Source: Zonotrichia leucophrys gambelii
Taxonomy: Eukaryota; Chordata; Aves; Passeriformes; Passerellidae
Assembly (NCBI RefSeq): GCF_028769735.1
Contig: NC_088169.1
Span: forward strand, 47,095,229-47,159,228
Direction of reading: 5' to 3'
Length of the DNA: 64,000 nt
Shown here: piece by piece, positions 1 through 11,959 of the stretch
Layout: every line of letters starts with the position of its first letter
How positions within the stretch are numbered: the first letter of the stretch is position 1
Notes under the pieces: generated by a model
Told to the model about the DNA's origin: nothing
The model's input: the letters and a program-made list of their open reading frames with translations, nothing else
The model's database searches: none
Translations under genes and position numbers: made by a program

Positions 1-109
1 TTAACAAAGATTAAGCATTGCAATGTTGTAACAATACACTGTAGGAAGAACCGAGTATGCAGTATAAATCATATGAATATTTGTCCAAACTTAATTAAAT
101 ATTTCTGGT

Positions 110-1452
110 TGTGGTGGTTTGACCAGGAAGAAGTGGGAATTCTGGGAAGCTGTGGTCAAACCAATGGATGTTCTGAGTTTGATACTGGCACCTGGTGTAG
201 CCAGTGGGGTTTGGACACACCTCCGAGAATACACAGGGGTTAAAAAGCAGAGCTCTGGCCCTGGGAGGTTCTCTTGGGACGTCGAGGAGAAGAGGTCAGA
301 TCTCCCTCCCCTGTCCAGCCGCTGCTGCTGGGCGGGGGAGGGGCAGCCATGCGGTAGGCCCGGGGCCTGGACAGAGATGGGGGTGAGAAGGCCCTCAAGG
401 ATGGAAGGGTGGAGGAGCCCCAAGAGACATCGGGCAGCCATTCCCCCCCCCCCCCCAGGAGAGAGAGAGAGAGGAGAGTCGGCGAGACGGAATGTGATAG
501 CAGCCGGCCCAGGAGGAGAAAGGGGGGAGAAGGGTGCAGCCCGGCCGGCCGCAGCAGCAGCGCGTGTGGGAATATCGTCGTTCTGAGACAGGCAGAGACT
601 GAAATTTTTAACCCCTTTCTTTCATGGTTGGGGCCTTGCAAGAATGCTGATCCTCCTCGGAGCTGACTAAGAAGGGAGATAAGAGATAAGATGAAACAAG
701 GACCTGGCCTGAAGGATGTAGAGAAGACTGGCTGAGTGAAGAGAGAGATGCTTGGAGTGGCCTTTTGGCTGGACTTTTCTTGTGGCCATGGACTCAGTTT
801 GTTCCTGTGACACAGAGACTGCACTTAGGGGGAGGCAGTGCCTCAGAACCAGGAAGGAGGGTTCATCGTGGGGACCCCTCGGCCCCAGGGGGTTGGAAAA
901 ATGTGGGGGGGACAGATGTCCCAAAGCAGAGACTGTGCCTTTTTGGAGTGAGACAAGGCATCCATAAAAGACAACCCTAAAAGCAGCTCTGGTCCATGCA
1001 CAGTGGTGAGAGCACTGGGCATGGAAGGAAGATGTCACAAGCGGCAAAAGGACTTTTCCGGGCGGTGCCGAAGTGACATGGAAGCACAGAGGTTTCAGTG
1101 TGTTTCCAGGGGAAGCCTATGGAACAAGAAGGACTCCTCTCCTCTTCATGAACTGAAGTTTGAGTATACTAAAGTGTGGTGCCACGCTGGGCAGTTGGTG
1201 ATTTGGGAGAATGTATCGGATTGGGAAATTCAGGTAGTGGGGAGGAGGAAAGTGGTTTTTTTTGTAAGGTTTTCAATTTTTTTTCTTTTCCTTATAGTTT
1301 TTCCCTATTTTCCTGTAGTTTAGGTAATAAAGTGTTCTTTATGTTTAAGCTGGAGCCTGTTTTGCTTATTCCTGGTCACATCTCACAGCAGACACCAGGG
1401 TGAGGGCATTTTCATGGGGGCACTGGCTCTGTGCCAGGCTCAAACCATGACA
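110..1452 (+). mobile_element. Long GC-rich LTR-like element (solo LTR or LTR-only retroelement)
   Basis: The block begins TGTGGTGGTTTGACC and ends GGCTCAAACCATGACA. The reverse complement of the end reads TGTCATGGTTTGAGCC, so the two ends form an imperfect terminal inverted repeat of the TG...CA type used by retroviral LTRs. CTGGT precedes it (105-109) and CTGGC follows it (1453-1457), a 4-of-5 match to a 5-bp target duplication. A TTAAAA box lies near 240 and an AATAAA signal near 1326, so it reads in the plus direction with a very long R region. GC content and CpG density are far above the flanks. No gag, pol or env frame is present; the 100-190 residue ORFs inside are compositional. I recall similar U5 sequence in passerine ERV LTRs, but the family is not proven. 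Confidence 0.7.
443..474. repeat. C14 homopolymer followed by (GA)n
   Basis: Fourteen consecutive C residues (443-456) run into a GA dinucleotide tract inside the GC-rich LTR-like element. This is a probable length-variable site and is prone to sequencing error. Confidence 0.9.
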
Positions 1453-4400
1453 CTGGCCTATCAGCCTAAACAGATTCATTTCAAGGATAAAATTTTAAAA
1501 TTGCTATAAAATTACAAAGTTTGAAATATTCCTCATGCCAAAAAAGAACAATTAAAAAATGCTCAAAAAACAATAAAAGAGCTGCAATTGTACGTAATTT
1601 TTTTCAAGACACCAATTTTTTAACCTTTTCAGTTAGAAAATATGAGACTAAAAATTGTCTTTTTTTTCAGCCACAGTCAGAGAACAAACAATAATAATTC
1701 ACATGTTATGATAATAAACCTACTTATAGCCTCCCTTATAAAGCAGGACTTGCCATCCTTCAGAAATCCCCCATTAGGGCTTGTCATATACATAACTCAG
1801 TACTCAGGTGTGAGAGACAAGTTTGGATTGTTCATCCCTGCTGAATCTCTACCCAGGCTGAGAATACATCAAAATTACAACAACCAATAATTCTTTCCAA
1901 TTTTCTGATTTGAATGCACAGAATTCACTTTGGCTCTTGGACTAATTGAGCCCTGGAGTTCCTCTCTTTGTAATAAAGGAACATCATAAGTTTTCTTATT
2001 CCCTTATGAGGTGAAATGCAGCATGCTAAGATAATATTTGCTACTGGCATGGCAAGAGTACAAATACACATAAATGTTGTACTGTGGTACTGGAGAAATG
2101 GGAATTCAAATATTGCTTGGTGTGGACTGTTTGAGGAGCCAGTTGCTAAGATATGCCTTAGAGCCATCCTGCACAGATAAGACTAGATAAAACCTGAGTT
2201 CAGTCTCATGTTCTATTAGAACTTCTGAGGACATAACCAATGGTTTTTAATGCCAATTGATAAATCATGGGGAAAGTGCATCCTTTCTGAATGCACAGAG
2301 AATTTTGAGTGGAATACAGATTGTCAGTCCTCTTTGGAGCTGCTATGATAAGTGATCTCCCTGCCTTTATGTCAACCCAGGGGCTTTAAAAACCCATTTT
2401 TCCCCTGCCCTGTGGGTCTGGCAGCTGGCCCAGGTGAACCCACCACATTCCATAGGAGGAAAGTAAATAAATATCACAAGTGCATCTATATTGCTAAAAA
2501 AACAGCGAGCAAGGAAACAAGATAAGGATTTGGATCTTCCTTTGCTGGCCTCATTCAACAGTTAATCCCAGTGAGTCTAGGTTCTCCCAAGGAAATATTC
2601 TATTTCATTCTAAAGACAATTATCTCAAAGGAGTACTCATAAAGGACAGCAAAACCATAAGACTGCCTGAAGTTTTGCTCCCCCTGCTCCACTTTGCTAC
2701 AACTCCAGACTGAATCTCTGGCTCTCAAAATCTGGTAAAAAACTGCACTTTGGTAGTGTGCAGCACAGCCCTTTCATTGTACCCCATTTGTTGTGAAAAG
2801 AAAAAGATACAAACCAGCCTTGCAGAGGCATCGCAGGGGACCCATTGCAGGGTACAAATCATGAATGTACTGTTTTCATCCTGATGCAACTGCTACTAAG
2901 CAGCCTGGATTCAGGCCAGCCCACAGTCCTTGGATTCATGTCCAAGGATTGATCCTGATTCTCTGTTGTTAAGGGGAACAGCTGAGGTCACTGCACTTGC
3001 TGCAAGGCTTCCTTCACGTCTCCCGTGGTATCTGATTTTGGTCATTGTCAGACTTATATTAAAATTTTTAAGAGTTATTTTCATTACGAACATCCTTATT
3101 ACCTCACTATTTCATTGTGTTCATCTGCTATAATTTGTCCTTTGTTTCACTAGTAATATGTTTGGAGTATCTTAAAAACTATAGAAAACCAAGGCTACTG
3201 TGGAAGTCTTAACAGCACCTGAACACAAACCAGAGACATCATTATTTTTATTGAAATATATCTGAGACGGATTACAAGAACAAAACCAGAACAAATGCAG
3301 AAGGGAAATAAATATAAATAACATAAATAAAATACTGCTCTGATTCCCGGTTCACACAAGTAAGATAATAGCATGATTGGTTTTTTTTCCATTTTTCTTG
3401 CATTTTGCAAAAATATTGCCACTGAAACACAATTCAAATCTTCACACTCCTTATTTCAGATCTGTGATACTGTACCTTCAATTGTCTATATATCTTGTAC
3501 AAAGAAGTCTTATTTATTTATCTGCTTTGGTTCAGGCTTTTCTGTTTGTGTTGCTTTGGGGATTTTTATTTTAATATCTGACATTTTTCTTTCCCACTAA
3601 ATATTTTCAGATCATCTTTTCCAGCATATCTTTCAGTAATTTTCCTGGGTTATTCATATGAAGACCCAACTCTTACCTCCTGAAACATTGATCGCAAGTA
3701 TAACACACCTGAATTTCCCATTATACCTTCACATAACTACAAAAAATGAAGTAGGCACTAAAGGGTAGTGTACCAACTCTACTAAATAAAGGTAAATGTG
3801 CTGCTTTATGCTAGATTCTTTCCAGTCTGACAGTATCACAGTGCACTAAAAGCCACAACACCTGCTATATGTTATCAAAGTCAGAGCTGAGAGCATAATT
3901 GATCAAAGAAATAATAAGGAAATATATTACAAGAATGGCATTTTTTTGCAATAGAAGGAAGCAATTGAGAGAAATAATGATTTAAGTGCATCAAGCACAT
4001 TACTGACACGCCTGATATTTGCCACATACCTGGGAAATGAAATTTCTAAATTCTCTATGCACTGAGTGGAGAAAACTAGTTGGGTTTCTTTTTAAGCATT
4101 AATTATTATAACAATTGCTGAATAATTCAGTGCCTTAGCAAGCCAAGAGGAAATGCCAAATAATGAAAATTCTTATACAACTCTGCTCTTCTCATCTGTA
4201 TAGGTACTAAGGAAAGATTAATATTCACAGACTGAAGCAGCATTTGAGGGTGGAGGCCTGCAGCTTTCCTTTATTTATGAAGGGTCACTTCACCTCAGAA
4301 CCCAATGCCAAAAAGACGATTAGTGCAAATTCACCTTGACAACATAACCTGTATTTTTCCTGGGCTTTGATCCACAGATCCCTCCTCTCAGAATATTATT

Positions 4401-5385
4401 ACAATGATTACTGCAATCTAATTAGTTGTGCACTTACACCTTCTGGTGAAGCTACACAAATTAGGGTAAACAATGCAGTTTGCTGGTGAAAGTGGTAGTG
4501 TGATATTGTTGTCCCTATGTTGAGGCTTAATTTTGAACTTTGCCTTTAGGTCTAATGGGATGAGGTAGTGAGTTTTTGTGGGATACCTGGTCTTGAGTAA
4601 CTCCTTGATAGTAGGCAAAGTCATATGACAGATTCCTTTGTGCTGCACAGAGGGAAAAAATGAAGTTTTTAATATCTTCAGAGTCACACTTAAAGATCAG
4701 ATCTTTCTCTTCTTGTGAAAATACCATCTCAATATTCAAATCAATATTTCATGTATGCTAAGTAGTTATCAGGTAATTTGATCACTTTGTCTTTCAGTAA
4801 GTTGGAATAAAGTTGACACCTGCTATGCCATGTACAACTCCAATACTTTTGGTGGGGAAGTACTGCCTGAAATGCCCATCTTTAAAAGAAGAAATTGCTG
4901 TCATGAAGAGGAGACTTTGCCAGCTTAGAGCTAGTACAGCCCTAAGCATTCTGATAGCATAAATGCACAGTCTAAAGTCTGTTAGACACATAAAGAATTG
5001 TATTCACAACAAAACTAGAACAATGTTCTTTGTTTTGGAGAACTTTTTATGGAATATCTTTGTATTCATTTGCCTTATTACCATATAGGAAAAAAGAAAA
5101 TTGTTTTTGTGTGGTCTACTCCAAACTTTTGTAGTTCTATGTATGATTTGTATGATTGTTTCCAGTAATCTATTTTTGCAGAGAATAAACAAATGGATTA
5201 TGACTGGAAGAAAAAGAATAAAGCTGTTAAGAAGCAAACATCTAGAAGACTGCATATCAGATCAGCAGCCAATAATTATCAGTATATTAAATGCTATGCT
5301 AATACTAATACACCATAGTAATTTGCATTTTGAAACTAGTACACAATGGTAAGAATACCTGTGCCTTTTAATGTAACTTAAATGT

Positions 5386-5445
5386 AAGAAAATGTTAAAG
5401 TTATCAAAGTAATATAAAGAAAATGTTAAATTAATCAAAGTTAAC
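5386..5445. repeat. Imperfect 31-bp tandem duplication
   Basis: AAGAAAATGTTAAA occurs at 5386 and again at 5417, each followed by a related TCAAAGT stretch. The two units are diverged, so the duplication is old. Confidence 0.6.
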
Positions 5446-6861
5446 CTAGAATTGATACAAACTATGATATGCCAACACAGCGTGAGGCACAGAAACACAC
5501 TCTGATTATGGTTTATGTAATACTTTCATCCTAGAATTCCTTTTCAAACCTTAATCCATACAAGTGTCTATTTCAGGAAACAAAGGGATAATCAAATGTG
5601 GTAGAAAGATTGATTTTTTTTGCTGGGTATTTTTTATTTTTTTTACCAAAAAGAAGACACTTCCTAAACAGAATGGATTTCATCTGATCTCCCACTGTAA
5701 TTCTGTTCTGGATATGTTATTCTAATACCAGAAATAATATACTGATATTCCTGCTTTTTCTTATATGATGTTATTCACTTACAGAATAAAATTATAAAAT
5801 TGAAGTACGTGAAAGAATAAATAATATGTAAATATAAAAAAATATTAAATGTAAAGAAAAATCTTGGAGAGACATAATAAAAAATATATTGGGAGAAAAA
5901 ATTAGGTGCCTTGATCACTTGGAATTTCATCATTGACATTAGCCTCTATGTTTTCTGAATTGCAATATTGAGATGGATAGCAATAAGGACTCACAGATAA
6001 AAGGCAATAAAAGATTAAGTATCAGAGATTTAAAATGCGTGTGTCACTCTTTCCTTTTCCTGAAAAACCCAATCAAATTCTTGTTTTATGTTTCAGTGTA
6101 ATTAGAAACAATCATCATGATAAGAGATGAAAGAAACTCTGGATTTTAGTTTCTTTCATTAATAGACACATGCAAGCATAAATGTCTGGTGCAGCTAATA
6201 TATTAATTTTTTTCTTCTTCCAAAGCTGATTACAAAATAAAAACCTTAGAGAAATATAAAAATGTAATTAATCACCAAAGGAACTATGCAGATATAGTGA
6301 GATATAAGAGGGGAAGGTGTGAAGACCCAGGAGAAACACATAACTTAAAATTGTACAAAAACCTCACAGATAAGCAAGAAACTAAAGAAGTTCTTACAAA
6401 AATAAGCCCTTCTATAATAAATGCAAAATTAATAGGAATTGTAATAATTAAGACATGAGTAAAATTATTTTGTATGTGGAGGAACATATAATAAGAACTA
6501 ATATTAAACTAACATTAATTAACACTTTCAGAGATCGTTATTTAAAGCATAACAAACTTGAGGGTTTGAAGTAGTTATACATACAGCTACGCTCCACCAG
6601 GTTCCTACAGTATGCTTGCATTTACAGAAAATATCTGAAGTTTGCAGAGATTTATTTATTATGAAGCTATAGCTAAGTAAGGATTATTATTTACAATAGG
6701 ATGCCACCAGTGACTTCATTCCATAAGATTCTGAGTTGATGCTTGCACTGTGCCTTGTATTTTCAAACCACTTTGAAAAGAAGTTAAATAGATTAAAAAC
6801 TTTCAACATTATAAATATATTTATTTATAATATATTTGGGTAAAGCATATCTTTCATGCAT

Positions 6862-6893
6862 AAAGCGGGCCTCCAGTTATGGAGGCCTGCTTT
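6862..6893. other. 14-bp hairpin with 4-base loop
   Basis: The arm AAAGCGGGCCTCCA (6862-6875) is followed by the loop GTTA and the arm TGGAGGCCTGCTTT (6880-6893). Thirteen of 14 positions pair, and the remaining one would be a G-U wobble if transcribed on the plus strand. The GC-rich stem stands out in a very AT-rich setting. GGGTAAA at 6838-6844 also complements TTTACCC at 6892-6898, so an alternative longer fold exists. Confidence 0.7.
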
Positions 6894-7259
6894 TACCCAT
6901 GAAAAATGAAGCTGAGTGAGCAGATTTTATATTCAGTGAATATTATATATTCGTTTTATACTAAAATATTAACCACAATTGCATAATTGGAGACACTTTT
7001 CTATACCCAGCATCCCAAAAACTCAATGCTATCCCTGCTAGTGACAGCCCACAGGCCTTGCAGTACCCGTGCCTGACAATGCAAGTCCCAGCCATGCCTT
7101 GTGTTGCCAGTTTGTTATGGGAACTGGCACTGTGCACTTGGCAGCAAGTAGCTCATTACCCTGGGTGATTTTCTTACTGTCTTGCCAGTGTGAGCAGAGG
7201 CTGAAAGCAGCGAGGCTCTGGAAACCCAAACAGCTTCATTCTGGTCAAGAGTTTTTCCC

Positions 7260-7400
7260 CTTGGTTGAGCAGTGGTGCAGATTGCCCAGGGATGTTGTGC
7301 TGCATCAAAGGTTTGCAAGAACATTCTGCTGCAAATTCAGTCTGACCCTTCGTTCAGGAGGAGGTTGGACTAAAGACCTCTTGAGGTTTTGTGTGCATGC
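7260..7400 (+). mobile_element. CR1 LINE 3' fragment
   Basis: The stretch has the order expected for the end of a bird CR1: a phrase like GTGCAGATTGCCCAGGGA, then AGGAGGTTGGACTAAAGACCTC. In known CR1 copies these correspond to the C-terminal reverse-transcriptase coding region and the 3' UTR. It is heavily decayed and lacks a clear tail repeat. The 119-codon ORF across it is a remnant or shadow, not a gene. Confidence 0.6.
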
Positions 7401-7439
7401 TGTAGAGCTGGATAAGGTTTTGCCTTAAAAAACTAGAAG

Positions 7440-10400
7440 TAGCCAAGCACGGGTGCGTAGGAGAATTAGGGTATGGGGAGGTGGAAGCAGGGAGAGGAGC
7501 CCAGGTGAGCACACATTGAGTCAGTGAATATGAACATCACAGTCTGCAGCCATTAGTGCTGACTGCACAGCATTGTCCTTGTGATTTTGCGTATTCACAT
7601 CTGGTGCAGTACGGTTGTTAAGGGAGAACTGCTTTCAGTGTGCAGTGATAATGATTAACAATGTGCAATAACTAATTATTATCAACATGTGATGTTAATT
7701 AATGTCAATCTAGTAAAGTGTTGTTTTAAGAGTTTGAGATTTTTCTGTCTTCTAAGCACTCCAATCACAGCTCTCTAGTTTTTTGGTACGCACAGGTTGT
7801 AAGAGCTGGAAGTGAGTTGTTACAGGATGCCTTAAAAATTCTGAGTGTTCTTGACTGTTGATTAAAAACATGCTGAAAAACTAATACATGTATTCTTAAT
7901 AAAATTAAATGAGCAATTATTTCTTAAAAAAAAAAGAAGACTATTTTAATGAAAAACTGAACTTGATTACTTTTTGCTGGTCTCTTATTTTTGATTAATT
8001 TTTACTGCAGAAATGAATGAAAGAGCTCCATCTCAAGTATAGTATGCAGTTCATGTTCTGAGAGACTTTTATAAAATCGTGAATTAAAAAGAGGGCAAAT
8101 ATGGACTATCTTTTAATGTTCCAATGCATGACATCAGGGAAATTAAAACAAAAAACTATGAAAGCAGGTGGAATTATTATAATAAAAAAATTAAAGACAT
8201 TCTTTTACAATGAAACCTGCTTTTATGTGAAATGGTGAAGGTAAAAAGTGTAAGGATCCTAAGTCCTTGGCCATTAGAAGACATGATGGACCCAAAATGA
8301 GAGAACACATATTCCACTTAGGAAAACCTGTGGCCTTAGCAAACTGGACATTACAAGAGCGTATCTGAACCATATAAATACACACTTATCCCTAATCACC
8401 ACTTCATGATGTCTTATGACTAAAAGAGACTAAACATATTCAGAACCTAGAAAATATCGGTTACAGCTGACAATTTTACTGCTGACATTCCATCAAGTGA
8501 ATATCTTTAGACACTGGTGGTAGTGAAGTGAGTAATTTCTTCAGGGGAATGTTAACTTGACCAGTAAGTGTGATTCCACACTGTGCATACTAATTTGTTT
8601 GTAATGAAGATCTCTGCACCTGAGCTAAACTTCCTAGATTTTTTTTTCAGTTAGAGAAAAAAAAAAAAAGGTACTTATAAGGAAAGATTTATCAGTTGTG
8701 TTTTAATGTCCACATTGGTATGCATACGCAAATGTAAAATAGTATCAGTAACCAGAGAAAAAAAAGGCTGCATTGGCTGGAGCTCCAAGGAATATGTAAA
8801 TTCAAATGGTGAATTTCGATGCATTTCAATGCAGATGTTCAAGTATATAAATCCTCCCAGTACAGGATCCAGAGACCATCAAGTGCAGCTAATAAGAGTC
8901 AAGTTCAAACAAACAAATGATGCAATAATTGTCGAATAGAAGGTTGGAGGAGAGTTACTGATTCTGTTCTATCAGCTCATTTACAGACCTAAGAAAGGAG
9001 CCGCTGCTTGTGTTTTCAACCCTTGTGAAGTATGAGTATGGAAAAGAGGGCACAATAGACAAAAACATCTATTCTGGACTGTTATTTTCTGAGAGGCACT
9101 GAGTCTTTCAAGTATGTTCTGCCCTCAGTATGATAAAGACATGTTTTGATGTAGCCAGATAATGTTTCAAAGGGTGATGTAAATATGTTTTTATTTCCAT
9201 TTTATCTGGTGTGTATATAGTAAGAAGGATGTTAGAACATACCTCTGAGAAGAGCAGCAGATATTTTGTTGAATCAAGTCCTAGGCCATTCTTCTCTTCA
9301 CTGACCAAGCTGAGACATATTTGTGTCCTAGAGATTATTTTTCAAGTGTTGCAACGGCTGTGAAAAGCAGATATAAAAAAGCCCATACATAAAAACTCTC
9401 ACTGGGATATTCCCTGGTCTGAGTTGCACAGCCTATTTTCCTAAACTACTGACAATTTTTTTCCTGTTAGGTTTAAACATAGTGCTTGAATTGAATGCTA
9501 GGAATGGTTATTCACAAAATATGCAAGACAATATGCTTTAAAATATGAAAATGGCTTTCTGCAAACACTCTGAATAAGTGGTTTGAAATCTTTTAACCTT
9601 GCTTCACAAATTATAAAAAGAGAACTGCAGGGAGTTATAATCCTTATATTTCCTAGTTAAGCTATTACATTGTTAACAAATGTATCAAGAGAAACAGAGT
9701 ATTCATTATTTTTAAGATACATCTCTTTAAAACTCAAACAACTTCAAACCAAATAAAAGGGTGATTTAACATCACATGTCCAAATTCAGTTAGTTGCACA
9801 CAACAGTGGGCATGGAAAAGGATGTAAGAACACCTTGAGCACAACAGACTGGAAAAAATGGTCAAGGCACAAAATCCTGAATAAAAAATGAACTGCTTTA
9901 CTTCTGCTAAAAACAAGAAAAACAATTCCTATTTTAATTCAAGTTTAACATGGGTGAAGTGAGAAATTACAGCAATTCTAAGTAACTAAAACATAGCAAA
10001 AATAAAATAATCAAGCTCTGATTTTAATTGCAGGGAGCAGAAAAAAGAAGCATTTAAATGTTCTGTGACTCTTCAAGCCACTTAAACACAATTTCATTGC
10101 TTGCTGTAAGAAAAAGGACAGACAGAACCTCATAAGAGCTTTTCTATCATTTTGTTCAAGAGAACCACTACATAACATAAAAAACCTGAATCAGTTCTTG
10201 CTTCTGAAAATAGGTAATAAGTTATTTTCAATCAAAAACAGAAGAAGCAGCAGTTGGAAGAAAAAGAACGCTATTCTCTTCTGAAAACCAGAAGTTCGCT
10301 ATGCTACTCCCGAAGAATACAATTCTGACAGAAAACAAATTCCTCTCTCCTGTTTATGCTCAAGGCTGTACAACTATCAGTTCAACTTATGCATGTTCAG

Positions 10401-11880
10401 TGTCTCTCATGGCCTCAGAGTCTCTGGCTGAATCTCCTGCTGATTTTCCTGTGTAGAACAGCAGACTCATCTGTCTCTACCTCCAATGGAATGCTTGGTC
10501 AGGTTTTTAGCTGTCCACAGAGCTTGAGTGGGATCATTCTGAAGCTCTTTTTTCTCAGCTTTTGACAGGTGTACACAAAATACCAGAGAGAAATTCTCAG
10601 GCTGCCAGCCTGGGCTTGAGGGAACAACCCAGGAGTTTGGTTCCTTGGAGGAGGGCAGTCAGAACCCTGAACTAATGTAAAATACGAACATATTGTTTCT
10701 CATGTGAAACACTTTGTTAACAAAATGTGAAAAGGAACAGTTGAACAACTGACTTTTATTTAAACCACATGACCCAGTTAGAGACTTTGCTGCCATGTGT
10801 TCACTAACATATTTTCCTCCTTTTTTTTTTTTTTGCTAATAGCAGCTAGAATTTTTTTTTCCTTATAGCAGCTAGATTTGCTAATAGCAGCTTAATCAAA
10901 GTAGACTTCAGAATTATTAACTACTAGAAGGTATGTAAGCTGTTAATCTTGCTTTACAACGGCTGAGCAGGTATATTTGTATTACTCCAGATTTTGTTTA
11001 GGGTGAACAAGTTTGTCTTAGAAGTCAAACACAGCCAGGAATGGCAATGTTTCCATTGGAATGAAGGTGCTGATACTATAGCTCTTACTGGTGGCCTTAA
11101 ATATAAACAGCAAAACAGCAGACAAGTTGTTTGTATACCATAAATACTGTAAACCCCAAAGACACTCTTACTTGTTGGCAATATTTATTGAATGATCTGA
11201 GAATTTAAAAAAATCTTTTTGGAACTCAGTGCCCAGAAAGACTTCATTATAGTAATTACAACAATTTTATCTAAAAATTTCAGTGTAATACTATAAACTA
11301 CTGACTGTATTGAGCCTGTCAGTCTAATTTGGCTGCTCTCATATATCTTCCATGGGAAACAGGGTAAGAGATGAGCACTGCTCTATTTCTGTGACCTTTT
11401 AGGGTTTATGGGCAAGAGAATCCTAGTATTAAGACTGTGTAATCATACCTCACATGTAAACTCCAATCTTTCACGTAAATCTCAGAAAACTTTTCACTAA
11501 GATATCTGGTGGAGCAGTTTCTTCTCAAATATCATGTATGTCTCAGTGAATCTCCAGAAGGATCCAGAGGAATAGCATCTGTATCTATTGCCTTTTTACT
11601 AATTGTGGAATGGTCAAATAATTCAGATATATTTCAGAGGTTTGTATCACCTAAATTTATTCCAGACAACAATATTTGCCAATACCAAGGTTAAATAAAG
11701 AGGAAATGCCTTACTACCAAGGAAAAGCAGCAGAAATAGCAGAAACTCTTCAACTTTCTCAAGTTCTGTTCAGTAACTGGCTGTGAAGCTGTTCATGACA
11801 TAAAGATTTTTTTGATTGTTTCTTAAAAAGAATAATTTACTTCATAGGGTGGAACATTACAGGTGGTAAAAGGAGAAAAC
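7440..11880. other. AT-rich sequence without recognised gene
   Basis: No exon-like or RNA-like signal stood out. Short A and T homopolymers (for example near 8657 and 10822) are the only simple repeats noticed. Confidence 0.55.
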
Positions 11881-11889
11881 AAATATATT

Positions 11890-11954
11890 TTGATGACTGA
11901 AAGATATTTAGGGTCCTTTCCAGGGTAAATTATTCCATGACTCTGTGATTCTTT
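11890..11954 (+). mobile_element. Short CR1 3' tail remnant
   Basis: GATATTTAGGGTCCTTTCC followed by a spacer and CCATGACTCTGTGATTCTTTG resembles the last 60-70 bases of CR1, where the phrase 'gtcccttccaac' precedes the ATTCTGTG tail. It is short and diverged. Confidence 0.5.
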
Positions 11955-11959
11955 GCAAT

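Larger units (their letters stand above)
1453..7030. other. AT-rich sequence without recognised gene
   Basis: Stops are dense on both strands and open frames stay under about 90 codons. I recognise no exon, RNA gene or full repeat apart from the small duplication near 5.4 kb and the hairpin at 6.86 kb, listed separately. Confidence 0.6.

Noticed and set aside
119..824. Long overlapping ORFs (up to 194 codons) on both strands
   Set aside because: They arise from GC-rich, stop-poor LTR sequence with homopolymer and GA repeats; composition is Pro/Arg/Ser biased and no domain is visible.
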